In this document: positions 24,395 to 32,023 of the stretch, in pieces
Position numbering within the stretch: the first letter of the stretch is position 1
Layout of the letters: each line of letters begins with the position of its first letter
Origin: Limoniibacter endophyticus
GTDB lineage: Bacteria; Pseudomonadota; Alphaproteobacteria; Rhizobiales; Rhizobiaceae
Direction: 5' to 3'
Assembly: GCF_014652835.1 (NCBI RefSeq)
Contig: NZ_BMZO01000002.1
Location: forward strand, 186,001 to 250,000
DNA length: 64,000 nt
The notes under the pieces: model-generated
What the model was told of the DNA's origin: nothing
Databases searched by the model: none
What the model saw: the letters and a program-made list of their open reading frames with translations, nothing else
Position numbers and translations under genes: made by a program

Positions 24395-24707
24395 GGGCGG
24401 CGTTCCCGCGCTCGGCGGCGCTGGTTTCGGCATCCGGTCGGGTAGGTTTGCGCCCGGCAGGATTCCCGGCAGGAGGGGCAGAAACGACAGAAAGGGCGGA
24501 GGGCAAGATTAAAGAAGACGGCACCATATCGGGCCGCTTCTGGAAATTATTGTTGTCTGCACACTGGTTAGGTGGCCGGTTCCGGCACCATGGTTTTGAG
24601 GGGTCGCGTGCCGCGATTTCGCGCAAAGCCTTGGGTTTGCAGGGTTTCGAGCGGCACCATAGGCCCATATCGGCCTGTTTTCGCCGACTTTGTCCGGAGT
24701 TGCGCCC
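24395..24707 (+). other. Probable oriT region upstream of the relaxase
   Basis: The stretch between the transglycosylase and the relaxase carries three copies of CGGCACCAT (24519-24527, 24583-24591, 24652-24660), an AT-rich patch (about 24540-24556) and several GC-rich palindromic bits. Repeats plus an AT-rich segment next to a relaxase gene are the usual form of oriT. A continuous plus-strand frame also runs through this stretch from the ATG at 24391, but it does not resemble protein. The nick site cannot be placed by eye. Confidence 0.5.
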
Positions 24708-26762
24708 TTGAGCGCCGACGACGAAAACCGCTTCCGACCGAAGCCCGGCCGCATCCGATCCGACACGCCAAAGGCCGGCAAGACCAAGAGCTTTTTCACG
24801 CAGGTCAAGAAGATCACCCGCCAGCATCAGGCGGCAGCCTCCCGCGATCCTTCCATGCCGCCATCCCCCCGCCAGTCATCGCCGGGCCGTTCCCGCGCCG
24901 TTGTCGCCAGCAGCAAGGGGGTAAAGCGCGGCCGGGGCGCGAGCTTCGTGCGCGCCCGGAATATCTCCGGCCATTGGCATCATCGCCAGCCCGGCAGCCG
25001 CCGCGTGATCGTCAAGCAGAGCAGCGTCCGGGCCGCGTGGAAGGGTGGACGCGCCCGCGCGCATCTGCGCTATGTCCAGCGCGACGGCACCTCGCGCGAC
25101 GGCGAGCGGGGCCAGCTCTATTCGGCGACCGAGGACCGCGCCGATGGCGATGCCTTCCTTGATCGCGGCAAGGACGACCGCCACCAATTCAGATTCATCG
25201 TCTCGCCCGAGGATGGCGCGGAGCTATCGGACCTCACGGCCTACACCCGCGATTTCATGAAACAGGTGGAAGCCGACCTCGGCACGAAACTCGATTGGGT
25301 TGCGGTGAACCACTACAACACCGGCCATCCCCATGTGCATGTCATCGTCAACGGCCACGATGATATGGGCGGAGATCTGGTCATCAACGGCGACTATCTT
25401 TCCGCCGGCCTGCGCGAGCGCGCCAGCGAGCTTGCCAGTCTGGAACTCGGCCCCGTCACCGAGATCGAGCAGACCCGCAAGCTGTCGGCCGAAATCGACC
25501 AGGACCGTTTCACCCGGATCGACCGCGCCATGGTCGAGGAAGCCGACGCCCGTTTCCTCGACCTTCGCCATGAACCGGCAGAGCCGAGGCGGCAGTTCGA
25601 GCGCACCTTGCGCCTGCGCCGCCTTACCATGCTGGAGAAGATGGGGCTGGCGACCGCGCACGCGCCCGGCGTTTGGGAATTGAGCAAGGACATGGAGCCG
25701 GCCCTGCGCGAGCTAGGCGAGCGCGGCGACATTATCCGCACCATGCAGAAGGCGCTCGGCCCGGAGAGCGGCGAGCGCGATCCCATGAGCTTCCAAATCC
25801 ATGACGGAGCGCCCGAGACGCCCATCGTCGGCCGCGTCGTGGACAAGCACCTGTCCGACGAGTTGGGGGAGAACCTGACAATCGTGGTGGACGGGATCGA
25901 CGGGCGGACGCACCACATCGCCGGTATCGCGCCCGAGCGGCTGGAGGAAGCCCGCATCGGCAGCGTCATCCAGATCGGCCCGGCAGAGGTGACGGTCCGG
26001 CCGTCCGACCGCAGCATCACCGAAATCGCCGAGGACGGAATCTATCGGCCGAGCCGTCATCTGGAGCAGGCGAAATTCGAGGGCCGCGTCCCCGGCGGCG
26101 ACTATGAGGGCCATGTCGATGCTCATGTCCGCCGGCTGGAGTCGCTGCGCCGGGCCGGGATCGTCGAGCGCATCGACGCCGATCAATGGCGCATCCCCGA
26201 TGATCTGGTCAGCCGCGCCGCCGCCTATGACGCCGGCCGCGACCGGCAGGCCAGGGTTCGCGTCCTTTCTTCCGTCAATCTGGAGAGGCAGATCGGATCG
26301 GACGGCGCGACCTGGCTAGATCGACGATTGATCCATGGCGAGACGGCCGACCTTGCCCCGACCGGCTTCGGCCAGCAGGTGCGCGAGGCGATGGAGCAGC
26401 GCCGCGAGCATCACATTGAACAGGGCGACGCCACCCGCAGCCGGGATGGCCGCCTCTTCTACCGCCGGAATCTACTCGCCACGTTACGGGAGCGCGAGGT
26501 AGCGCGGGTCGGTTCGGAGATGGCGGAGAGCAAAGGGCTACCGTTTCGTGCCGCCACGGATGGCGAGAGCGTCAGTGGCAAGTTCACCGGCACGGTGCAG
26601 CTATCGAGCGGCAAGTTCGCAGTGGTTGAAAAGAGTTATGGATTCACCCTTGTCCCTTGGCGGCCAGTCATCGACCGCAAGCTGGGCCAGGAGGTGACAG
26701 GCATCGTCCAAGGCGGAGCGGTTTCGTGGCAGTTGGGACGTCAGAGGGGATTGAACATTTAG
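24708..26762 (+). CDS. Relaxase (VirD2/RlxS-like) with DUF3363
   Basis: A 684-residue relaxase that would nick oriT and pilot the transferred strand. The metal-binding HUH motif is HPHVHVIV (His207, 209, 211), preceded by DWVAVNHYNTG. The N-terminal part is basic (RGASFVRARNISGHWHH) and contains AHLRYVQRDGTSRDGERG. A DUF3363 domain (about 240-680) completes the typical ICE relaxase. The start is the TTG at 24708, which has GGAG nine bases upstream and gives the family start (M/L)SADDENRFRPKPGR. Cargo follows directly after its stop. Confidence 0.93.
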   Translation: MSADDENRFRPKPGRIRSDTPKAGKTKSFFTQVKKITRQHQAAASRDPSMPPSPRQSSPGRSRAVVASSKGVKRGRGASFVRARNISGHWHHRQPGSRRVIVKQSSVRAAWKGGRARAHLRYVQRDGTSRDGERGQLYSATEDRADGDAFLDRGKDDRHQFRFIVSPEDGAELSDLTAYTRDFMKQVEADLGTKLDWVAVNHYNTGHPHVHVIVNGHDDMGGDLVINGDYLSAGLRERASELASLELGPVTEIEQTRKLSAEIDQDRFTRIDRAMVEEADARFLDLRHEPAEPRRQFERTLRLRRLTMLEKMGLATAHAPGVWELSKDMEPALRELGERGDIIRTMQKALGPESGERDPMSFQIHDGAPETPIVGRVVDKHLSDELGENLTIVVDGIDGRTHHIAGIAPERLEEARIGSVIQIGPAEVTVRPSDRSITEIAEDGIYRPSRHLEQAKFEGRVPGGDYEGHVDAHVRRLESLRRAGIVERIDADQWRIPDDLVSRAAAYDAGRDRQARVRVLSSVNLERQIGSDGATWLDRRLIHGETADLAPTGFGQQVREAMEQRREHHIEQGDATRSRDGRLFYRRNLLATLREREVARVGSEMAESKGLPFRAATDGESVSGKFTGTVQLSSGKFAVVEKSYGFTLVPWRPVIDRKLGQEVTGIVQGGAVSWQLGRQRGLNI

Positions 26763-26874
26763 GATAGAAACCATTCACGCAACGCTCGAAGGCGGGAACG
26801 GATGGCACCGTTGGGAGCCTCGCACGCCGGAATCGCTCAACGCACCCGTGAAATGCGCACGCGCCAGGGCTAAC

Positions 26875-27396
26875 CTATTCGCAGCCTTTTGAGCTCCTGC
26901 CTTCATCCGGCCCATCATCGATCCATCGCCGAATGTATTCATGATGCTCGGCGTAACCCTCCCAAGTCGTTTCCGCCCACTGGCGCACCTTATCGGCATG
27001 GCTTGGGGTTCCGGCAAAATCAACCACCTCGGCCACGGTGACGCGGAAGGCTTCGGGGGGCGCCAGTCGCCGAAGCGTTCCCTTATAGTGGGAGAAATCC
27101 AGCATTACGGCATTGGTCTGCATGGGTGAACCAGGCCGCTCAAGCTGCAGCATCAACCGTGCCAGATGGAGGCCAACGGACTGGATGGCACGCCGATCTT
27201 CTGCCGAACCCGGATGCTGGACGGCCCATGTATCGACCGTAAGGCGATGGACTGACCTCAAAGCTGCAGAACTGTACTCCGCCGCCAGCAGCTTGGTGAA
27301 GGCGGCGAAACATGCAGGTGAAGATTGCATATAGGCGTGGGTGGGGCCTTCCATATCGGGGAAGACTGCACCGCATCCAGCACAGCGTGTAGGCAT
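26875..27396 (-). CDS. DUF5946 family protein
   Basis: A 173-residue protein beginning MPTRCAGCGAVFPDMEGPTHAYMQSSPACF. The CxxC knuckle followed by a Cys suggests a zinc site, and HRLTVDTWAVQHPGSAEDRRAIQSVGLHLARL is the conserved core of DUF5946. The function is unknown. It lies 32 bases after the AlkD-like gene on the same strand, so they may share a transcript. The ATG at 27396 is preferred to an upstream TTG because the family starts just before the CxGC motif. Confidence 0.75.
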   Translation of the reverse strand: MPTRCAGCGAVFPDMEGPTHAYMQSSPACFAAFTKLLAAEYSSAALRSVHRLTVDTWAVQHPGSAEDRRAIQSVGLHLARLMLQLERPGSPMQTNAVMLDFSHYKGTLRRLAPPEAFRVTVAEVVDFAGTPSHADKVRQWAETTWEGYAEHHEYIRRWIDDGPDEGRSSKGCE

Positions 27397-27428
27397 GAAA
27401 TGTTCTCGAAATACTGTCAAAGGCTGCG

Positions 27429-28139
27429 CTAGCGCTTATTTTTCTCCATGTATTGCGCGCGCTCATCTTTTGGCAGTTTTTCGGTTGCCATGCGCAGGCT
27501 GATGCGCGGCATGTGTTCCGCATGCTCGTCCAGAAACGCTATCAGTCTGGGCCGGTCGACCTGGCCTGCGGTCCGGAGCCATGATCCGATGGCTTTCTGA
27601 ACATACTCATGCGGCTCATTGAGCAGCATTGCGCAGATTCGGAACGTGTCGCCGGTATCGCCGGCGCGAATGAAGAACCAAGTGGCCACGATCGCCGTGC
27701 GGCGCCGCCATGGATCAGGCGAGGCCGCCAACTCATTGAGAACATCCCTGGGTTTGTCCGCGAGCCAGCCGCCAATCACGTGTGGCGCTGCGCGATCGAC
27801 GAGATCCCAGTTGTTTATCCGGTCGTGTCTGCGCAGATAGAGGTCGAACAATGCTTCGCGTGTGGCCGCATCTGTCTTTTTCGCGCGAGCCTGGAAATCC
27901 ATGATGGCTACCGCCCCCATGCGTACCTCGTAATGGGGATCGTCCAGAAGCTGTTCGATCTCCGTGAGCGGCATGGCGGCGAACTTTTTTGCCACCGGAA
28001 ATATCTTGCCGATGCTTACGCCCATCACTGACGTGTTCTCCAAACCGTCGGCGAAGAACCTCGAGACATCAGCAACCTGACCGGAATCGCTGATGCCTCG
28101 GAGAGCCCGTATGAACTCGGCTGCGGTTGGTTCGCTCAT
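27429..28139 (-). CDS. DNA alkylation repair protein (AlkD-like, HEAT repeats)
   Basis: A 236-residue all-helical protein with HEAT-like repeats: DPHYEVRMGAVAIMDF, NNWDLVDRAAPHVIGGWL, SPDPWRRRTAIVATWFFIRAG and EPHEYVQKAIGSWLR. These match the AlkD/AlkC-like DNA glycosylase family, which removes N3- or N7-alkylated purines. The WDxVD and R-R-A-I residues used by AlkD are recognisable. GGGAGAGTCC precedes the ATG at 28139. It is cargo between the relaxase and the beta-lactamase. Confidence 0.82.
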   Translation of the reverse strand: MSEPTAAEFIRALRGISDSGQVADVSRFFADGLENTSVMGVSIGKIFPVAKKFAAMPLTEIEQLLDDPHYEVRMGAVAIMDFQARAKKTDAATREALFDLYLRRHDRINNWDLVDRAAPHVIGGWLADKPRDVLNELAASPDPWRRRTAIVATWFFIRAGDTGDTFRICAMLLNEPHEYVQKAIGSWLRTAGQVDRPRLIAFLDEHAEHMPRISLRMATEKLPKDERAQYMEKNKR

Positions 28140-28190
28140 CTTGGACTCTCCCTGTTCACTTGTGCGGCTTATTCCGTTCCTGGTTCGAAA

Positions 28191-29054
28191 TCAGATGTCG
28201 TTCGTCAACCCCGCATCCTGCAAAAGGCGGGTTGCGAAATCCTTCCGGAAGTCGCGGATCGAGCTGAAGGAAGGACCTGCGACATGCAGGGCAAATACCA
28301 CCGGGGCGGCGTCCTCCCGGCTCAGATAGCCTGTGTACCAGCCAGAGAACGACCCGCTCGTGTCTTCCGGGTTATCGGGTCCCGAGCCGGTCTTGCCGTG
28401 AAGGGTGACGCTACCGAAGCTCCCCTCTTCGCTTGCGCCATCGAGCGCGTCGAGCGATGATTGCGCCACACCCAGATTGCCCGAGACCAGGGCCTGCAGA
28501 AAATCAACCTGCTCATTGACCGAGATCAGCAGCTCGCCCGTCAGCCAGAAATCGTCCGAGCCGTCCGGGGCTTCCGCGTTGCCGTAACCCCAATCCGAGA
28601 GCTGCTGGCGGTAGGCGACGCCACCGATTTCCAACGCCAGATCCTGGAAGTACCAGACCGATGACCGTGCAAACGCCGTGCCGAGGTCCTGGCTTTCCTG
28701 CCAGACATCGGGCCAGTGGCTGGCGGCCGGGCGTTCGAAGGCATCCCATTCGCGCCATGCATCCAGCGAGGGGGCAACGCCTGTCTCCAGGGCGATCACA
28801 AGGTTGGGGATCTTGAACGTCGAAAACGGCGTATGCCGGGTATCGAGATCACTCCCTTCAAGAACGTATTTCTCCCCGGTTTCCAGATCGTGCGCCAGAA
28901 ATGACAGTGTCAGATGGTCGGTATCCGCTCTGTAGGGCGTCAGTTCGATTTGGTGTGTATCGGCAGCGGCATAGCTGGCGCTTGCCAGAACGAGTGTCGC
29001 AGCGGCCAGAGATGAAATGCCTGCGCGCAGGAAGCTGGAAAGGAGAGCAGTCAT
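28191..29054 (-). CDS. Class D (OXA-type) beta-lactamase
   Basis: A 287-residue serine beta-lactamase exported by a signal peptide (about 1-32, ASYAAA). All class D motifs are present: STFK (78-81, Ser78 nucleophile, Lys81 carboxylated), SSV (131-133), YGN (157-159), FWL with Trp170 and KTG (221-223). It should therefore be able to hydrolyse penicillins and perhaps more; the spectrum cannot be predicted. It is only distantly like the well-known OXA groups as far as I can judge. A frameshifted TetR gene lies divergently upstream. Carriage on an ICE makes it mobile. Confidence 0.9.
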   Translation of the reverse strand: MTALLSSFLRAGISSLAAATLVLASASYAAADTHQIELTPYRADTDHLTLSFLAHDLETGEKYVLEGSDLDTRHTPFSTFKIPNLVIALETGVAPSLDAWREWDAFERPAASHWPDVWQESQDLGTAFARSSVWYFQDLALEIGGVAYRQQLSDWGYGNAEAPDGSDDFWLTGELLISVNEQVDFLQALVSGNLGVAQSSLDALDGASEEGSFGSVTLHGKTGSGPDNPEDTSGSFSGWYTGYLSREDAAPVVFALHVAGPSFSSIRDFRKDFATRLLQDAGLTNDI

Positions 29055-29131
29055 TGTTGTCGTCCAGTGATTGAAGGTTGATCGGAAGGGTGTAGGAGCA
29101 CACGCAAAGGCATCTGGCCCGGCATGGTTTT

Positions 29132-29696
29132 GTGCCAAGACAAAAGTCGCGCCCTGACAGCGAAATTCTGGAGTCCGCCCTGGCCCTCATGCACGAGCGA
29201 GGACCGGAAGGACTGACCTTCGCCTCGCTGGCCGAGCGCACGGGCCTGTCGGCTGCCACCCTCGTGCAGCGGTTCGGCAGCAAGCCTGCCATGGTAAAGC
29301 GGCGCTGACGCAGTCGTGGGATCGGCTGCTGGAGGCGACTGAAGCGGCCATTGCGACAGTGGACAAGTCTCCAAAGGGGGCCGTGGAGCTGCTTGTTGCC
29401 CTCTCGGCAGATTATGGCGCAATCGACAGTTACGCCGACGGTCTCCTGATCCTGCGCGAGGACTTGCGCGACCCGGATCTACGGGCGCGCGGTAAAGCCT
29501 GGGAGACAGATTGAGCGCAGCACTTGGTGAGTGTCTTGCTGGTGCAGATCATCCGAACCCAACGCTGGGCAGGCTGATGGCTTCGCACTGGCAAGGTGCC
29601 TTGCTGTGGTGGAATTTCGACCAGGCGGTCGATGTCTCCATGTTCGTTGAAGAGAGCCTTTCCAGCTTCCTGGGGGCCTTGCGGCAGGGGGAATAG
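29132..29696 (+). pseudogene. TetR-family regulator, broken by two frameshifts
   Basis: Frame one (GTG at 29132) gives a TetR helix-turn-helix, EILESALALMHERGPEGLTF then SLAERTGLSAATLVQRFGSK, and ends at TGA 29306. Restoring one base there continues as ALTQSWDRLLEATEAAIATV to TGA 29512. A second shift near 29510 continues as LSAALGECLAGAD to the stop at 29694-29696, including ALLWWNFDQAVD. Together they form a full TetR-length protein. It diverges from the beta-lactamase and may once have regulated it or a lost pump. Confidence 0.8.
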
Positions 29697-29759
29697 AGAG
29701 CATGGGTGCACGATTTTAGTTGAGGCTCGCGCCCGAAAGGGTAGACGCGACTCAGAAAA

Positions 29760-29786
29760 TGACCAATAGTCAGTGACTATCCGTCA
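29760..29786. promoter_or_regulatory. TetR-type operator pair ahead of the aldo/keto reductase
   Basis: Two 13-mers of the form TGAC-N5-GTCA lie one base apart: TGACCAATAGTCA (29760-29772) and TGACTATCCGTCA (29774-29786). The centres are 14 bases apart. The same pair occurs at 31884-31910, and a single copy at 39550-39562 beside the intact TetR gene, which is the likely owner. Confidence 0.7.
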
Positions 29787-29810
29787 CTTATGACTGAATT
29801 GAGGCGTTCA

Positions 29811-30758
29811 ATGGAAACAGTTTCAATCGGCACCGTTCTGCGCACTTCAGCCTTAGGTCTTGGATGCATGGAATTTGGGACCCGGATTCCGGCCAATCGC
29901 GCTTTTGCCGTGCTGGACGCCTACTATGACGAAGGTGGTCGGTTCATCGACACCTCAAACAATTATGCTTTCTGGGCCCTCGGCGGAAAGGGCGGGGAAA
30001 GTGAGGAGGTTATTGGCGCGTGGCTTCGTGAGCGCGGGTGCCGAGACGAAATGGTCATCGCGACAAAGGTTGGCGCTCAACCGACTGAGCCAGGTGCCGG
30101 CCTGGAAAAGGCAGAGGGGCTTGGTGCCGTCACAATAGCGGCAGCCTGTGAGGCGAGTCTCTCGCGACTGGGGCTGGATGAAATTGATCTCTACTATGCG
30201 CACATAGACGATGAAGCCACGCCCCTGGAGGAAACACTGTTTGCGTTTGAGCAGCTTCGCCAGCGCGGTCTCGTTCGTGAAACCGCCTGCTCCAATTACT
30301 CTGTGGATCGTTTCAAGGCAGCTAGAGCCACATCTCTGGCCAAGGGTTGGCAACCCTATGCTGCGATCCAGCAGCGTCATTCGCTTCTGACGCCAAATGC
30401 TGATCACGATCTTGGGCTGCAAAGGACACTCGACGAGCGCCTGCGAGCCGAGCTCCGCACATCGGGCATTCCGCTCATAGCGTATTCGGCATTGCTCGGC
30501 GGCAGTTACGACAATGGCGTTTTGCCTCCGGGCTACCAAAGCGAACGTAATGCTCAAGTGCTCAGTGCGGTCCGCGAAACGGCCATCGAGATGGAAACCA
30601 CACCCAATGAAATCGTTCTTGCAGCGTTGCTAGACTCGTCGTTTCCAATCGTTCCTCTGATTGCCAGTAGCGACCCGGACCGGATTCGAAAGCTGATGAA
30701 AGCTGCGGTCCTGAAATTATCAGAAGACAAGGTCAGGGTGTTGACGGCCGGCTGCTAG
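29811..30758 (+). CDS. Aldo/keto reductase
   Basis: A 315-residue NAD(P)H-dependent carbonyl reductase with a TIM-barrel fold. It starts METVSIGTVLRTSALGLGCMEFG, then FIDTSNNYAFW carries the catalytic Asp and Tyr, VIATKVG the Lys and LYYAHIDD the His, so the tetrad is complete. The C-terminus has IVPLIASSDPDRIRKL, the usual cofactor-phosphate loop region. The substrate is unknown. GAGGCG precedes the ATG at 29811; an earlier ATG at 29790 lies almost inside the operators. It belongs to the TetR regulon by its upstream 13-mers. Confidence 0.88.
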   Translation: METVSIGTVLRTSALGLGCMEFGTRIPANRAFAVLDAYYDEGGRFIDTSNNYAFWALGGKGGESEEVIGAWLRERGCRDEMVIATKVGAQPTEPGAGLEKAEGLGAVTIAAACEASLSRLGLDEIDLYYAHIDDEATPLEETLFAFEQLRQRGLVRETACSNYSVDRFKAARATSLAKGWQPYAAIQQRHSLLTPNADHDLGLQRTLDERLRAELRTSGIPLIAYSALLGGSYDNGVLPPGYQSERNAQVLSAVRETAIEMETTPNEIVLAALLDSSFPIVPLIASSDPDRIRKLMKAAVLKLSEDKVRVLTAGC

Positions 30759-30808
30759 GGAGAGCCTTCAAGGCCAAACTTTGCCACCGGATTGAAGAGA
30801 GGAAAACC

Positions 30809-31435
30809 ATGCACTCGAAGAAATTCCGACTTGTATCGGAAGAGCAGTTGCATGCCGTGTATGGTGTACCCGCTCCAGCTTCGTTGGCGAAGGAGGCCGA
30901 TCATGTCCATGAGATCTATCGGCCATTCATCGAGCACGCGCCTTATGCTGTTCTGGCGACGTCAGGACCAAGTGGACTTGAAACCTCGCCGAGGGGCGAT
31001 CCCGCCGGCCATCTGGTCGAGGTACTGGATCCCAATACGCTTCTCATGCCGGACCGGCGAGGCAACAACCGGATCGACAGCCTCCGGAATATCATTTCTG
31101 ACCCTCGCATATCACTCTTGTTCCTGATCCCAGGCATAGGAGAGACCATACGTGTAAAAGGTCGTGCTGAGGTGATGATTGACCCAGAACTACTGGACCG
31201 CTTCGCCTTAGATGGTCGGAAGCCTCGGACCGTTCTGCGTATTCTCGTTGAGCGCGTGTTTTTTCAGTGTAGTCGAGCGCTGTTGCGCTCGAAATTATGG
31301 GATCCAGGAACGCATGTGGATCGAACCGCGCTTCCAAGCCCCGGCGCAATCCTGAGCGCGCTGTCTGCAGACGAGATCGACGGAGCGCGGTACGATATCG
31401 AGCTGCCAGATCGTCTGAAATCTACATTGTACTAA
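30809..31435 (+). CDS. PPOX-type FMN-binding flavoprotein (MSMEG_1061-like)
   Basis: A 208-residue split-barrel flavoprotein of the pyridoxamine-phosphate-oxidase superfamily. It shows YAVLATSGPSGLETSPRGDPAG, LLMPDRRGNNRIDSLRNI and RISLLFLIPGIGETIRVKGRAEV, typical of MSMEG_1061-like proteins, and a C-terminal SKLWDP. It probably binds FMN or a deazaflavin and reduces an unknown substrate. GAGAGGAAAACC precedes the ATG. It lies 50 bases after the aldo/keto reductase and is probably transcribed with it. Confidence 0.85.
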   Translation: MHSKKFRLVSEEQLHAVYGVPAPASLAKEADHVHEIYRPFIEHAPYAVLATSGPSGLETSPRGDPAGHLVEVLDPNTLLMPDRRGNNRIDSLRNIISDPRISLLFLIPGIGETIRVKGRAEVMIDPELLDRFALDGRKPRTVLRILVERVFFQCSRALLRSKLWDPGTHVDRTALPSPGAILSALSADEIDGARYDIELPDRLKSTLY

Positions 31436-31498
31436 ATCAAACAATAACTTGTCAGGCGCCGTCATTTCACAGGCGTGCGAAGCATTTGGACACGGATC

Positions 31499-31825
31499 AT
31501 GATCCTGCGATCCCTACTGTGCGCTGCGTTGATCGTAGGGTTGAAACCAGAGTTGGTTAGGGCGAGCGAGACGCCCACAGCATGGCAGCTGGCGAAATGT
31601 CGGTTCTACGAAGAGACCTGGCGCGACATGCTCACGCATTTTGGGCCTGGTGCGCTGAGCGATGGGTTTATCGATCAGAACGAGCGCTTCATCGCCGCCC
31701 ATTGCCTCGAACGGATCGAGGTCTGCCCGAAGTCAGAACACGATCTCGCCGTCGCCAACGCGTTGACGCTCGGCACGATGAACGGTGACGTTGGCGGTAC
31801 GTTCCTACCATTCCGCTGCGACTGA
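31499..31825 (+). CDS. Small secreted protein, unknown
   Basis: A 108-residue protein with a signal peptide (MILRSLLCAALIVGLKPELVRAS). The mature part contains four Cys, with conserved-looking KCRFYEETWRD, ERFIAAHCLERIEVCPKS and ANALTLGTMNGDVGGTFLPFRC. I do not recognise a characterised family. The pattern of a short periplasmic protein with paired cysteines is common in alphaproteobacterial accessory DNA. It stands between the reductase pair and the uptake operon, and may end the first transcript. Confidence 0.6.
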   Translation: MILRSLLCAALIVGLKPELVRASETPTAWQLAKCRFYEETWRDMLTHFGPGALSDGFIDQNERFIAAHCLERIEVCPKSEHDLAVANALTLGTMNGDVGGTFLPFRCD

Positions 31826-31883
31826 TCACGACCTCCCCTTTGCGAAGTCCATTCTCGGAAACGGGATATCTGCGATCATTAAA

Positions 31884-31910
31884 TGACTAATAGTCATTGA
31901 CTCTTGGTCA
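31884..31910. promoter_or_regulatory. TetR-type operator pair ahead of the uptake operon
   Basis: TGACTAATAGTCA (31884-31896) is a perfect inverted repeat around a central A. TGACTCTTGGTCA (31898-31910) follows one base later. This is the same layout and 14-base step as at 29760-29786. It lies about 115 bases before the first gene of the siderophore-type operon. Confidence 0.72.
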
Positions 31911-32023
31911 TTATTCCGAGTACCAGAACTTGACGACGATGGTCAGGTTATCGGTATTGACGGTTTGCCCGTCAGATTCATGTGCTCGGCCACCTCGTCG
32001 CGAAATGCGAAGAGGAAACGAAT

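Noticed and set aside
24391-24711. A 106-codon gene between the transglycosylase and the relaxase
   Set aside because: Although its ATG overlaps the previous stop, the translation is basic and shows no domain. The stretch has repeat and AT-rich structure fitting oriT.
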